Source of the DNA: Paraspadella gotoi
Lineage: Eukaryota > Chaetognatha
DNA length: 64,000 bases
Direction: 5' to 3'
Assembly (NCBI GenBank): GCA_051294375.1
Contig: JBJCIZ010000028.1
Span: 1,749,479 to 1,813,478, forward strand
How positions within the stretch are numbered: the first letter of the stretch is position 1; the number at the start of each line of letters is the position of its first letter. Position numbers and translations under genes: made by a program. Shown here piece after piece: positions 20,836 to 30,563 of the stretch. The notes beneath the pieces are model-generated. The model did not search any database, was not told the origin of the DNA, and was given only the letters and a program-made list of their open reading frames with translations.

Positions 20836-21863
20836 AGAGATGAGAGAGAAAGAAAAACATAAAATTATGATAAAATTAACATGCCATTTCAATTTTATTA
20901 TCAATTCAATTTTGAAATATATCCCTGCAGACGTATTTTGCTGGTCGACTTTTAGGAATGATTCCAACAAAGACGAAGACGACTACGAACTTTTTGTACT
21001 CTGTACACTTAGTGCCGTAGTACTGTAGTGGTTTTTCTGTTTGAATAATTGATTAAGAATTAAATGTTATTTACTCACTGTTTACTAACTTTACAATTGC
21101 ATTTCAGTGTTAAAAACGGCATATTATAGTTGAAATTTGTCCAGTCTTTTCTGTACGATGTTGAGTTCATCACTTTCCATCTGGGCCACTTCGTAAACTG
21201 ATTATTTTTTTTTCTTAAAAACTTTAAAAAATTTAAAAAAATTAGGAATGGATAAAAATTTAAGGTATGAAAAAATTTTAATTCAAATTTTTTTTAAAGT
21301 CAAATCATTAATTGGATCAAAGTATAACTTCTAACATTAGTACAAGTATAAGAGAAGTATAAGGGAAGCGCTCTTTATCTCTCCTAAAATTTAATCTGTT
21401 GTGAACAAGAGTCAAACGAAACCGGAAAGATATTTTAAAGGTCATGACAAATGTTTACCAAATTAAATAACATCTTTATTCGCATTTTAAGAGGGATTTG
21501 TTTTTTTTCTGTACTTTCCTGTGCGTACCACCATTAAAATTCCTTTATTAAGGCCCAGACGCAAGAATTCAGCTTTCTGCATTAAAAAATAAAAATTCGA
21601 AATTCATGGAAAAATGAAAAGAGAATGGAGGGTATCAGTATTTAGGGGAGATCAATTAAAAACTTTTCCAATAAATATCTCGTCCTTGTTCGCATTGCAA
21701 CAACGAGACGGGAATTTTTTCTCCACTTTCCCGCGCGAAGAAAAATTAATAACTATCACCATTCAAATTCCTTTAATGATAGACCCTTAAGCTTATGATA
21801 TCATTTTTATCACTGGGTCCCCTTAAGCTTGAGCAATATTTAATCGATAATTTTTTTTCTAAG

Positions 21864-21969
21864 CAGTTGAAAGAACCGTCAAGTGCTACATGACCGATTG
21901 CAATGAGGAATTCAAAATAATCTGTCCACCTCGTGAAAGGGAATCAATGTACGCCTGCAGTAAATGCAG
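21864..21969 (+). CDS. Zinc-binding exon B of gag-like element, copy 1
   Basis: The exon follows TTTTTTTTCTAAG and ends CAG/GTGATC. It encodes VERTVKCYMTDCNEEFKIIC, then YACSKCR, giving C-x4-C...C...C-x2-C. A paralogous exon lies at 28293-28397 (TVTCTMAACNKKF, one frameshift). In copy 1 it is about 4.9 kb from exon A; in the other copy the intron is about 87 bp. Confidence 0.5.
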
Positions 21970-22197
21970 GTGATCGTTTTAAGATGTGGCGACTTAAAGG
22001 GTAAAAAAGAAAAAAAAATGGTTTGTTAAGCTAAAAAAAGTAAGATATTTTTCGTTGTATTTAGTTGCGTCATAATTGAAGATAATATAGCAAAATACTG
22101 GTTGTCTGTAATGCTCATCTCTTGTTCGGGCCTTTGGACCTTCCGTGGCGACCCCTGCCACCTGCTCCGTTATATTGAAAGCATTAGGCTTTGCCAA

Positions 22198-22600
22198 CCC
22201 AGCAGGATAGGATAGGATAGGATAGGAATTAAGCCAAGGAATATAGTTAGAGATTAGGTTAGTGTTTAAGGTTTAAGGTTTAAGGTTAGGTCTTGGATTA
22301 TTAGTTTGAGATTATGATAGGGATTAGGCTAAGGAATAGAGTTAGAGATGAGGTTAGTGATTAAGGTTTAGGTTTTAGATTATCAGTTTGAGATTAGGAT
22401 AGGGATTAGGCCAAGGAATAGAGTTAGAGATGAGGTTAGTGATTAAGGTTTAGGGTTAGGTCTTAGATTATTAGTTTGAAATTAGGATAGGGATTAGGCC
22501 AAGAAATAAAGTTAGAGATTAGGTTAGTGATTGAGGATATATGGTAAGGTTTTGGGTTATTATTTTGGTAATAGATTAGGGTTAAATAAAAAAAATAAAA
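22198..22600. repeat. Telomere-like/TTAGAGAT array
   Basis: GGATAGGATAGG, then units of about 90 bp (GAGTTAGAGATGAGGTTAGTG, shown in part; GATTAAGGTTTAGGGTTAGG) repeated about four times. A second array of the same type is at 23218-23420. Confidence 0.85.
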
Positions 22601-22610
22601 TAAGACACTT

Positions 22611-23171
22611 TTGGAAAAAAGAGCCGAACTATACATCGTAATTCCATTCCCTTCTAAAATGACTGCCTCCCCAAACAGAAATCACCAAGGACAGTCCGTC
22701 TTCCGTCTGCAACTACGTCGACTTGACTCGAAGCACCACGAGGAAACTTTTCACAACGATTTCCGTCAACGCGCCGCAGCCCTTCTCGATATAGCTCCAC
22801 AAAAAGGACGGGACCCGCTCAGTATCGTCCGCGACGCCGTCGCAGCTTACAAAAATGCCTCTCGGGACGACGTCGTGAAAGAGATCCTACTCCGCTCTCT
22901 CCCCAAACACGTTGAGGATTCGATTGCACCGAGAGCAGAAGATTCCACACCACAACAGTTGGCAAAAGCAGCCTCAGCCTATTTTCGCTCAGATGGAAGA
23001 TTAATCCCAATTGTCAAGACCGAGCAACTCAATGTGTCACCTTTTTGTAGGTCAGTCTGTATGTCTGTCCGTCGGTCTATCTCACACTTTAAAAATACTC
23101 AGAACTTGAGTAAAGAGAGAATTCTCACTCTGACGCCACCAGGGCTGATGGACTCAGACGGGTGGCGATAG
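22611..23171 (+). CDS. Gag-like protein fragment, copy A
   Basis: The frame gives IVIPFPSKMTASPNRNHQGQ, then HEETFHNDFRQRAAALLD, KGRDPLSIVRD, VKEILLRSLPKHVEDSIAPR and QQLAKAASAYFRSDGRL. An amphipathic helical region with RSLP...VED resembles retroelement Gag capsid segments, which is an inference. After RLIPIVKT it runs into a repeat also found at 28.43 kb, so the coding part probably ends near 23025. The related copies are at 23430 and 27140. Confidence 0.5.
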   Translation: MEKRAELYIVIPFPSKMTASPNRNHQGQSVFRLQLRRLDSKHHEETFHNDFRQRAAALLDIAPQKGRDPLSIVRDAVAAYKNASRDDVVKEILLRSLPKHVEDSIAPRAEDSTPQQLAKAASAYFRSDGRLIPIVKTEQLNVSPFCRSVCMSVRRSISHFKNTQNLSKERILTLTPPGLMDSDGWR

Positions 23172-23429
23172 TGAATGTGTTGCCACACCATCTTGCCTCC
23201 TACTTCGGACAGGCTACCCCTAGAGATGAGATTAGTGATTAAGGTTTAGGGTTAGGTCTTAGATTATTAGTTTGAAATTAGGATAGGGATTAGGCCAAGA
23301 AATAGTTAGAGATTAGGTTAGTGATTGAGGTTTAGGGTTAGGGGTAAAAATTAGATTAAAGATTAGGCTATATGGTAAGGTTTTGGGTTATTATTTTGGT
23401 AATAGATTAGGGTTAAAAAAAAAACGCTT

Positions 23430-24152
23430 TTGGAAAAAAAAGCCGAACTACACGTTGTAATTCCTTTCCCTTCTACAATGACTGCCTCCCCAAACAGAAA
23501 TCCCCAAGGACAGTCCATCTTCCGTCAGCAACTACGTCGACTCGACCAAAATGCGGACCAACCAACTCCAGACGGGTGGGTCCGTATGGGCGTACAAAAC
23601 GGAGGTACGGATGAACCAACGCCCAGATGGATCTATAACGGCAACGACGAGGTGAAGGTCGAGGTGAAGCCTAGGATTCAGAATCGTGACGAAGATGACA
23701 AAGGAGACGACAAAGTAATTAAGGTTGACAAAGAAGAGGCCGACAAAAGTGCCGAGGTTGATTTACCGACGACGAACATGGTTCGATCTCTCTCGATCAA
23801 AGGAGATGAACCGATTACGACCGACCGACCATTGTCGACTTGTCCTGAGGATGAGGAAGAGGAAGAGACGACGACGACGATGACAAAGGCTGTCAATAAC
23901 GAGCCTAGGATTCAGAATCGTGACGAAGATGACAAAGGAGACGACAAAGTAATTGAGGTTGACAAAGAAGAGGCCGACAAAAGTGCCGAGGTTGATTTAC
24001 CGCCGACGAACATGGTTCGATCTCTCTCGATCAAAGGAGATGAACCGATTAAGACCGAGCGACCATCGTCGACTTGTCCCCCTCCTGAGGATGAGGAGGA
24101 GGAGGAGGAAGAAACGACGACGACGACGACAAAGGCCGTCGAAAGCGAATGA
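23430..24152 (+). CDS. Gag-like N-terminus fused to duplicated acidic domain, copy B
   Basis: It begins like copy A (VVIPFPSTMTASPNRNPQGQ) but then diverges into an acidic protein. A 234-bp unit, 23669-23902 and 23903-24130, is a direct tandem duplication: PRIQNRDEDDKGDDKVI, VDKEEADKSAEVDLP, NMVRSLSIKGDEPI and an Asp/Glu/Thr tract occur twice. It ends VESE and a stop. Most differences between the two units keep the frame, which argues for coding at some time. Function is not recognised. Confidence 0.5.
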   Translation: MEKKAELHVVIPFPSTMTASPNRNPQGQSIFRQQLRRLDQNADQPTPDGWVRMGVQNGGTDEPTPRWIYNGNDEVKVEVKPRIQNRDEDDKGDDKVIKVDKEEADKSAEVDLPTTNMVRSLSIKGDEPITTDRPLSTCPEDEEEEETTTTMTKAVNNEPRIQNRDEDDKGDDKVIEVDKEEADKSAEVDLPPTNMVRSLSIKGDEPIKTERPSSTCPPPEDEEEEEEETTTTTTKAVESE

Positions 24153-24405
24153 AAAGACTGAATGAAAAGAAAACTGTTGTTCGCCTTTTGGTAAAATTTT
24201 TTTAAAACAAATTTTAAGATTTTTTTTTCATGGTAATTATCCTTTCTTTTTCGTTGTTTGAGAGATTAACAAAGTTTTTTTTTTAAATTTTAAAATAATT
24301 CAAGGACATGGTTCCCCATTAGTTTTAGAGAGTTAGAAGAAAAAATATAGGATATTAAATTCCATTCATAAAGTTTATGTCTCTTTCTGTTTATATCTCC
24401 CACTT

Positions 24406-24409
<4 letters not shown>

Positions 24410-24457
<48 letters not shown>

Positions 24458-24458
24458 G
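24410..24458. repeat. (CT)n microsatellite
   Basis: Uninterrupted CT run. Confidence 0.95.
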
Positions 24459-24459
24459 C

Positions 24460-25520
24460 TCATTAACAAAAGCCGGGAGACGAGATTCTTGTTGTCGTTG
24501 TTGTCGTCGGGCTTCCGGACAAGGGGCGTGCACACTGCCTGATTTTTCAAAAAGACCTCCAGGTTAACGCCCTGCTCCTTCCTCCAATCCGGAAGGTTGG
24601 GCGAACGAGACATCTCTCTCCCGTTCCACTAATATAAAAAGGGAAGGCTGAGATCCTTCAATATAAGAGAACCAACAAACTAACGTAAAAATTCCTAATA
24701 TTTGTACACTGTACAATGTACAGTATTGTGTAAACCTCTCGTCTCAAATAAAATAACTCTTTAAAAGTTGAAACTAAAAATAGAAATAACAATATCGCAA
24801 CTACCTCGTTTGATTGTAAAGAAAAATTTTAAGATACGAAATAGACAACCAGTAACTAGCTAGCAACTTACGACGGCACCTCATTCAATTTATTCAACGC
24901 TGATTGAAACTTTCTTAGTAGTCGATGAGGAGGAGGGGCTTCGCCTCCTGCATCTTCTTCCTCCCCATTCCTCGTCCTCTTCCTCACGGGGCTCGTTGAT
25001 TTTCACGATTTCACTTTTCCACCTTTCTCCACTTGTTCTGACATTTTGCTGATTACTGGACGCCTCTCTCTCAATAAACGCTTTACCTTTTATTTCCCGT
25101 TCTATTATTTCACGAGGATACTTATTCCAAGGGTAGTCAATATTTCAAGTTCAAATCTTGCTACGTGTAAACTCTTGGGCGCATTTTTCAAACTATTAGT
25201 TGACAAAAACTTGACATCAAACGGGCGAAACCTTTACGCTGACTTATTCTTCCACGTCATCGTCGTCGTCGTCATCGTCGTCATCCCCAGGTAAATAGTC
25301 CACTGGTTGTTTACCAATTTTCTGGAGACAAAATTCGCCGAAAAAAATAAACATTCTGCGTAGCGGATTTTTTTGGTTCAAAATTAAATTTTACGAATTA
25401 ACAGGTTTCCTAACCAGACACAACATTTCATCTCAATCTATCCATCCAATAATGATTAATTAAGAGTAATTATGGGTTAAAATTAGTAAAAGGATTTTAG
25501 TAAATGCGACATATGATTTT
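24460..25520. other. No gene recognised
   Basis: Mixed sequence with a GTC/ATC trinucleotide run at 25255-25285 and a CTTCC-rich patch near 24940-24990. No exon is supported. Confidence 0.5.
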
Positions 25521-25524
25521 TCCA

Positions 25525-26105
25525 TTTAAACTTATTTTGACTCCCACGATTCCATCGAAACTTTATATCCAGCTCAATCATACACTTTCCTACCCACACA
25601 TAAAATTTCATTCCAATCCATCCATCCAATCACGAGTAATTGGAGTTTTTTGCTAAGGTGGGATGGACTGACGGACGGAGGGACGGACAGACGGAGGGAC
25701 GGACATCATCTTTTTTGCATAATTTATCTTACGAAAAAACANNNNNNNNNNCCATTTAAACTTATTTCGATTCCCACGATTCCATCTAAACTATATATCC
25801 AGCTCAATCATACACTTTCCTACCCACACATAAAATTTCATTCCAATCCATCCATCCAATCACGAGTAATTGGAGTTTTTTGCTAAGGTGGGACGGACGG
25901 ACGGACGGAGGGACGGACATCATCTTTTTTGCATAATTCATCTTACGAAAAAACAAAAGTTTTTATTGGCTGTTACAATGATTTATTTAAATATTAAATT
26001 TATCATAATTCGATGCTCTGACAGTGAATGATCGACAATATTGAGGGGGCGGACCGACGGACCGGCAAAGTGGATTACCTGCTTATCAGCAGATACCAAT
26101 CTCAA
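25525..26105 (+). repeat. Dispersed (GGAC)n element, two head-to-tail copies
   Basis: Unit: CCATTTAAACTTATTTYGAY, CCACGATTCCATC, AACTTTATATCCAGCTCAAT, ACACTTTCCTACCCACACA, TTTCATTCCAATCCATCCA, CACGAGTAATTGGAG, TTTTTTGCTAAGGTGGGACG, then (GGAC)n and GCATAATTTATC. Copies at 25527-25740 and 25752-25955 flank a 10-N gap. The tail runs on to TTGAGGGGGCGGACCGACGG and a TGCTTATCAGCA hairpin at about 26092. Confidence 0.85.
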
Positions 26106-26154
26106 GACAAACAGTTCGAGACTTTGAGCGTGGAGATACGAATCGGGAACGTTC

Positions 26155-27032
26155 TTTAAGGTCCGGGATCACTCAATTCAAATTATAATTAGGCTAAAAC
26201 TATATATATATATATATACTATATAAAATAAAAGAAACCTATTTGAAGAGTTGCAGCCCAAACGGTAATGCGGTTTCTCATGAAATTTGGCATGAATTAC
26301 CTTTAAGTCACGAACTCCAATTCTATGAAAAGATACTTTCAAAATTTGCCTTCCTTCATAGAAAATTTGATTATTTTAATCAATTTTTGGTATTAATTCC
26401 TTCATATCTTTGAAAAGAAAAACATTTTTTTCAAAAACGCGCTCATAGAATCTCCCCCACCTTTCTTTTCTTGCCCAAAATATTTTTTTCTTCAAGAAGA
26501 GTCCAACGGTTTGAGCTGCAACTCTTCGTTTTTAACTTCACTTCGTTAAGAAAGTTAAATTCTGTACTCATTAAACTCATTAAACATTTACATAAAGTAA
26601 AAAGTCAAATTGAAATAAATTCGATAAGTTTTTTAACTGATAAAACTCTTAAAAGTATAAAAACCCGTCTGGAAAATGTATAGAGTAGTTTATTTTAGAC
26701 TTATTAGTGATACAACTCCAAGTATGTACTTGTACCAAAGGAAGAATTAAATATAAGAAGTAGAAATTGAGCTTACTGTAAAGAATCAGTTTTAAGTTAA
26801 AAATTTGTTTGTAGAAATTTAGCTTACATATAAAAAATTATTTATCTTTTGAAAATCTAGTTTTACCAAAAAAAAAATTTTGTTTAAATTTTTATGAACA
26901 TTTTATATAGATTTTTAAAAGTTTTCGATTATTTTTCTCTTGAAAACCTCTTACAAGATATGAGAAAATGATTAAGATACAGTAAATTAAGATTTCCCGA
27001 ATTTTAGGTTGAGTGATCCCTGGCCTTAAAGT
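26155..27032. mobile_element. Possible 0.88-kb MITE-like element
   Basis: TTTAAGGTCCGGGATCACTC at the left end has an inverted partner at 27008-27030 (GAGTGATCCCTGGCCTTAAA) with one gap. Inside, GAAGAGTTGCAGCCCAAACG (26244 on) pairs with a second inverted copy at about 26505-26527. No transposase frame is convincing. Confidence 0.5.
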
Positions 27033-27139
27033 CATATCAACGCCTTCTGTCCCGACTTGCTTGAGAATCTTACAGCGGTAATCGAACGCCGCCTTCTAGC
27101 GATCGCTCCAAGTAGAATTTCGTCTACAGTTCCGGCACT

Positions 27140-27827
27140 ATGGCAGAAAAACCACAAACGCGTCGACCCCGAGTTTCCTTTGCTGGGAAGCACCCGCAAT
27201 TCGAAGACAAATATCGCGATTTGACTGCAGTCGATTTCAAAAGCTTTGAAAATCCCCACGAGGAAACTTTTCACAACGATTTCCGTCAACGCGCCGCAGC
27301 CCTTCTCGATCCAGCTCCACAAAAAGGACGGGACCCACTCAGCATCGTCCGCGACCGCGCGCTCCGGCAGCCTTACGAAAAAACGCCCTCTCGCTGGACG
27401 AACGATCGGTGAAAGAGATCCTTAACTCCGCTCTCTCCCCCCACACGATCGTGTGATTCGATCGCACCAAGAGCAGAGGATTCCACACCAGCAACAGCTG
27501 CAAAGCGAGCCTCCAGCCTATTTTCGCTCAGATGGCAGATTAATCCCGATTGTCAAGACCAAGACAACCAAAAAAGAATCGCCTATTTTCGTTGCTGCAG
27601 AAGCTGGTTACCACAGCACTCCAGGTGGTCGTGACCAAAGCCGTGATCGAGGACGCAGCACAAGTTATTGTGGAAACAGAGAACCTCTGAATAGTGTTTG
27701 GGACAGTGAGGAAAAAGGAGTCGCATGCTGTAAGGCTTGTGGCAAAACGTCACATGCTAAAAATAGCAAAGACAGACTACGCACTCTGGATAAACACCCT
27801 TGTAAGGATACAGGTGGAGGTAAATAA
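27140..27827 (+). CDS. Gag-like protein with zinc-binding exon, copy C, frameshifted
   Basis: Starts MAEKPQTRRPRVSFAGKHPQ, then DLTAVDFKSFEN, HEETFHNDFRQRAAALLDPA, KGRDPLSIVRD. The frame breaks near 27355-27480, resumes as AYFRSDGRLIPIVKT, KESPIFVAAEAG, and continues to VWDSEEKGVACCKACGKTSH, HPCKDTG, ending at GGAG/GTAAATA (27819). It therefore covers copy A plus exon A. Indels near 27360 look like assembly noise or decay. Gag-type role is inferred from the order capsid-like region then Cys/His cluster. Confidence 0.55.
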
Positions 27828-27926
27828 GGAGCTGACGCTTATACTGTAATACTGTCATACTGCCAGTAGAAAAAGACAATATCTAATCAATAATTTTCTT
27901 TNNNNNNNNNNNNNNNNNNNNNNNNN

Positions 27927-28270
27927 AAGACCAAGACAAACCAAACAAAGAATCGCCTATTTTCGTTGTGGCAGAAGCTGAGTTACCACAGCTACTCCCA
28001 GACGTTGGTCGTGACCAAAGCGTGATCGATGGACGCGAGCACAAAGTTATGGTGGAAACAGAGAACCTCTGAATAGTGTTTGGACAGTGAGGAAAAAGGC
28101 AGTCGCATGCTGGTAAAGGCTTATGGCCACAAAAACGTCACATACTAAAAATAGCAAAGACAGGATACGCCACTTCTGATAAAACCCTGTAAGGATACAT
28201 GTGAGGTAAATAGGCAGCTGACGTTATACTGTACTACTTCATACTGCCAGTAGAAAAAGACAATATCTAA
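27927..28270. other. Noisy duplicate of 27559-27900 across a 25-N gap
   Basis: Same base order as the preceding 340 bases with many one-base insertions and deletions, starting exactly at the gap edge (27902-27926). Confidence 0.85.
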
Positions 28271-28292
28271 TCACATAATTTTCTTTTCTAAG

Positions 28293-28397
28293 GAGCTGAA
28301 GAAAACCGTCACGTGCACAATGGCTGCTTGCAATAAGAAATTCACATTTTTCGTGTCCGCCTCATTCAGGCATGCTGTACGCCTGCAGTAAATGCAG
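28293..28397 (+). pseudogene. Zinc-binding exon B, copy C, frameshifted
   Basis: Follows TTTTCTTTTCTAAG. It encodes TVTCTMAACNKKF, then by shift the YACSKC end (TACGCCTGCAGTAAATGCAG), and donor GTAAAT. It corresponds to the exon at 21864-21969. Confidence 0.5.
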
Positions 28398-28429
28398 GTA
28401 AATTTTTAGTTGCGCCGAGATTACTCACG

Positions 28430-28536
28430 GAGCAACTCAATATGTCACCTTTTTGTAGGTCAGTATGTCTGTCTGTCCGTCGGTCTATCCCACACCTTAA
28501 AAATGCTCAGAACTTGAGTAAAGAGAGAATTCTCGC
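28430..28536. repeat. Repeat shared with 23025-23130
   Basis: GAGCAACTCAATRTGTCACC, TTTTTGTAGGTCAGT, TCTGTCCGTCGGTCTAT and AACTTGAGTAAAGAGAGAAT occur in both places. The right part is lost in gap 28537-28720; GCTACCCCTA after the gap matches 23212-23222. Confidence 0.8.
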
Positions 28537-28935
28537 NNNNNNNNNNNNNNNNNNNNNNNNNNNNNNNNNNNNNNNNNNNNNNNNNNNNNNNNNNNNNNNN
28601 NNNNNNNNNNNNNNNNNNNNNNNNNNNNNNNNNNNNNNNNNNNNNNNNNNNNNNNNNNNNNNNNNNNNNNNNNNNNNNNNNNNNNNNNNNNNNNNNNNNN
28701 NNNNNNNNNNNNNNNNNNNNGCTACCCCTATCATAAGTTAAAGTACATTGACTCAAATCATATTTTTGTTCTCAAGTGGTCCACTCTATTGTTGGGTGTG
28801 ACCGACGGACGGACAAAGTTAATTATCGAATATAGAACCGTTTAAACAATTTATAAACCCTCTTCATTTAGATTTTATTATCATTTCAATCCGAAGTGCT
28901 TGTACATTTAAAAGAATTTCCTTTTCCATCAGGGC

Positions 28936-29092
28936 CAATGACGAACCTTGGATTCCAAACGACGAAGAAGATGACGACATAATTAAAAGAAGATTTGGGA
29001 AAGAAGTTGCATTAAAGAAGCAGTTGAAGACCACGAGGCAATCTCTCTCGACCAATGGATACGATCTATCTATTTTCCGAAGACAACCATGA
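28936..29092 (+). CDS. Possible acidic exon related to copy B
   Basis: After TTTTCCATCAG the frame reads NDEPWIPNDEEDDDIIKRRF, then GKEVALKK and QSLSTNGYDLSIF before a stop. It echoes the acidic block and SLS motif of copy B. No start codon; short; low certainty. Confidence 0.3.
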
Positions 29093-29365
29093 TAGCCCCC
29101 TTCAAATGATTTAATAACATATCAATATCAAGCAATAATAATGAAAAAAAAGAAGAATAAATATCAATAATAATGAAAAAAAAGAATAAATATCAAATCT
29201 AAAAAAAAGCTTTAGATGGTGATAGGCGTATTTTGCAATTTTCGTGATAAAAATGTCAATTGGTTGAAAGAATATATGTTAAATTAAAAAGTTAAATTTT
29301 TATATGTTAAATTAAAAAGCTGTTTTTAAAATCATCTTTCCCCTTTTTTCATTGGAAACGACCAG

Positions 29366-29533
29366 AGGCAGGGACTTCCTAAAAGTTCATCTGACAACCA
29401 TTGCCCTCTGCTCAAGAAAGACTGTTTGGAGCCACACATACTGGACAAACTACCGCCCGTTATTAGATTCAGAACTTCGGATCTCACTGTAGTCCGCCAC
29501 TACAAGTTTTACAATATATATACTCGGAAGTAA
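29366..29533 (+). CDS. Possible terminal exon
   Basis: After a pyrimidine-rich stretch and GACCAG, 55 codons stay open to TAA: RQGLPKSSSDNHCPLLKKDC, LEPHILDKLPPVIRFRTSDL, TVVRHYKFYNIYTRK. Amino-acid composition looks protein-like and differs from the low-complexity frames around it. It may be the 3' end of copy C's transcript. Confidence 0.35.
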   Translation, partial: RQGLPKSSSDNHCPLLKKDCLEPHILDKLPPVIRFRTSDLTVVRHYKFYNIYTRK

Positions 29534-30447
29534 AGTCACGAGAATGCGGGAAAATATATGTTGAAGGCAGGAAAATCTATACGGCGCCAAAATCATGAGG
29601 GTAAAAAAAGGGGAGAAACTAGAAGGAGAAGAGAGAAAAGGTGAACTGAATCTCGTGAACGCGGCCCCGAATCCCTGGGAGGAGGATGATATATACTGAT
29701 ATACAATATATATTTATAATGTATGTCTTTCCTAAGTGGCATAGAAAGTAGAAGACTATAATACTCATTATTATTCTGACTATATTAAATGTTTTATGTC
29801 GACCGTTTTATGAACCTTTTTTTTTAAGATTAAATTTCATCGAACGTCGAATTTCTGAGAAATGCAGAAAACAATTTTGGGGTGCGTCAGAATTTTTTTG
29901 TTTTTAATAAACTCGTTTTTACGATTTTTATCCAATTTCGTCTTTGAATCAATTTTTTTCGTGGATTAGTTCCTACGATTTAGAGGACTTTGATTCCATT
30001 TTGGATAAAAAAAACAAAAAACATCAAAATTTTAAGTCTTAAAAGTTNNNNNNNNNNNNNNNNNNNNNNNNNNNNNNNNNNNNNNNNNNNNNNNNNNNNN
30101 NNNNNNNNNNNNNNNNNNNNNNNNNNNNNNNNNNNNNNNNNNNNNNNNNNNNNNNNNNNNNNNNNNNNNNNNNNNNNNNNNNNNNNNNNNNNNNNNNNNN
30201 NNNNNNNNNNNNNNNNNNNNNNNNNNNNNNNNNNNNNNNNNNNNNNNNNNNNNNNNNNNNNNNNNNNNNNNNNNNNNNNNNNNNNNNNNNNNNNNNNNNN
30301 NNNNNNNNNNNNNNNNNNNNNNNNNNNNNNNNNNNNNNNNNNNNNNNNNNNNNNNNNNNNNNNNNNNNNNNNNNNNNNNNNNNNNNNNNNNNNNNNNNNN
30401 NNNNNNNNNNNNNNNNNNNNNNNNNNNNNNNNNNNNNNNNNNNNNNN
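29534..30447. other. No gene; assembly gap 30048-30447
   Basis: AT-rich sequence and a 400-N gap. A short GC-richer remnant at 30448-30538 before a 25-N gap has an open frame (ETKGKQPVAMARGRCVAIVC) but cannot be placed. Confidence 0.6.
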
Positions 30448-30563
30448 GGCCTTAGAAACCAAAGGTAAGCAACCCGTTGCAATGGCTCGTGGACGTTGTG
30501 TGGCGATCGTTTGTAAATCGCCACGCGCGTCTGCGCCTNNNNNNNNNNNNNNNNNNNNNNNNN

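Larger units (their letters stand above)
18305..21834. mobile_element. 3.5-kb insertion with inverted ends (DNA-transposon-like, non-autonomous)
   Basis: The left end CTCCCTTAAGGGACCCAGTG, ATAAAAATGATATCA and further bases over about 80 bp is repeated inverted at the right end (21750-21834). Outside the ends, CCAGTAGAAAAAGAC and AATATTTAATC are contiguous in the related copy at 27863-27890 (CCAGTAGAAAAAGACAATAT), so the insertion is absent there. A palindromic internal copy of the end motif lies at 19149-19178. No transposase is seen; contents are acidic-repeat frames, AT-rich DNA and a hammerhead-like element. No clear target-site duplication. Confidence 0.75.

Noticed and set aside
22611-23171. 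Full 186-residue frame taken as one protein
   Set aside because: Its last 45 or so residues are translated repeat (also at 28.43 kb), so only the first part is treated as coding.
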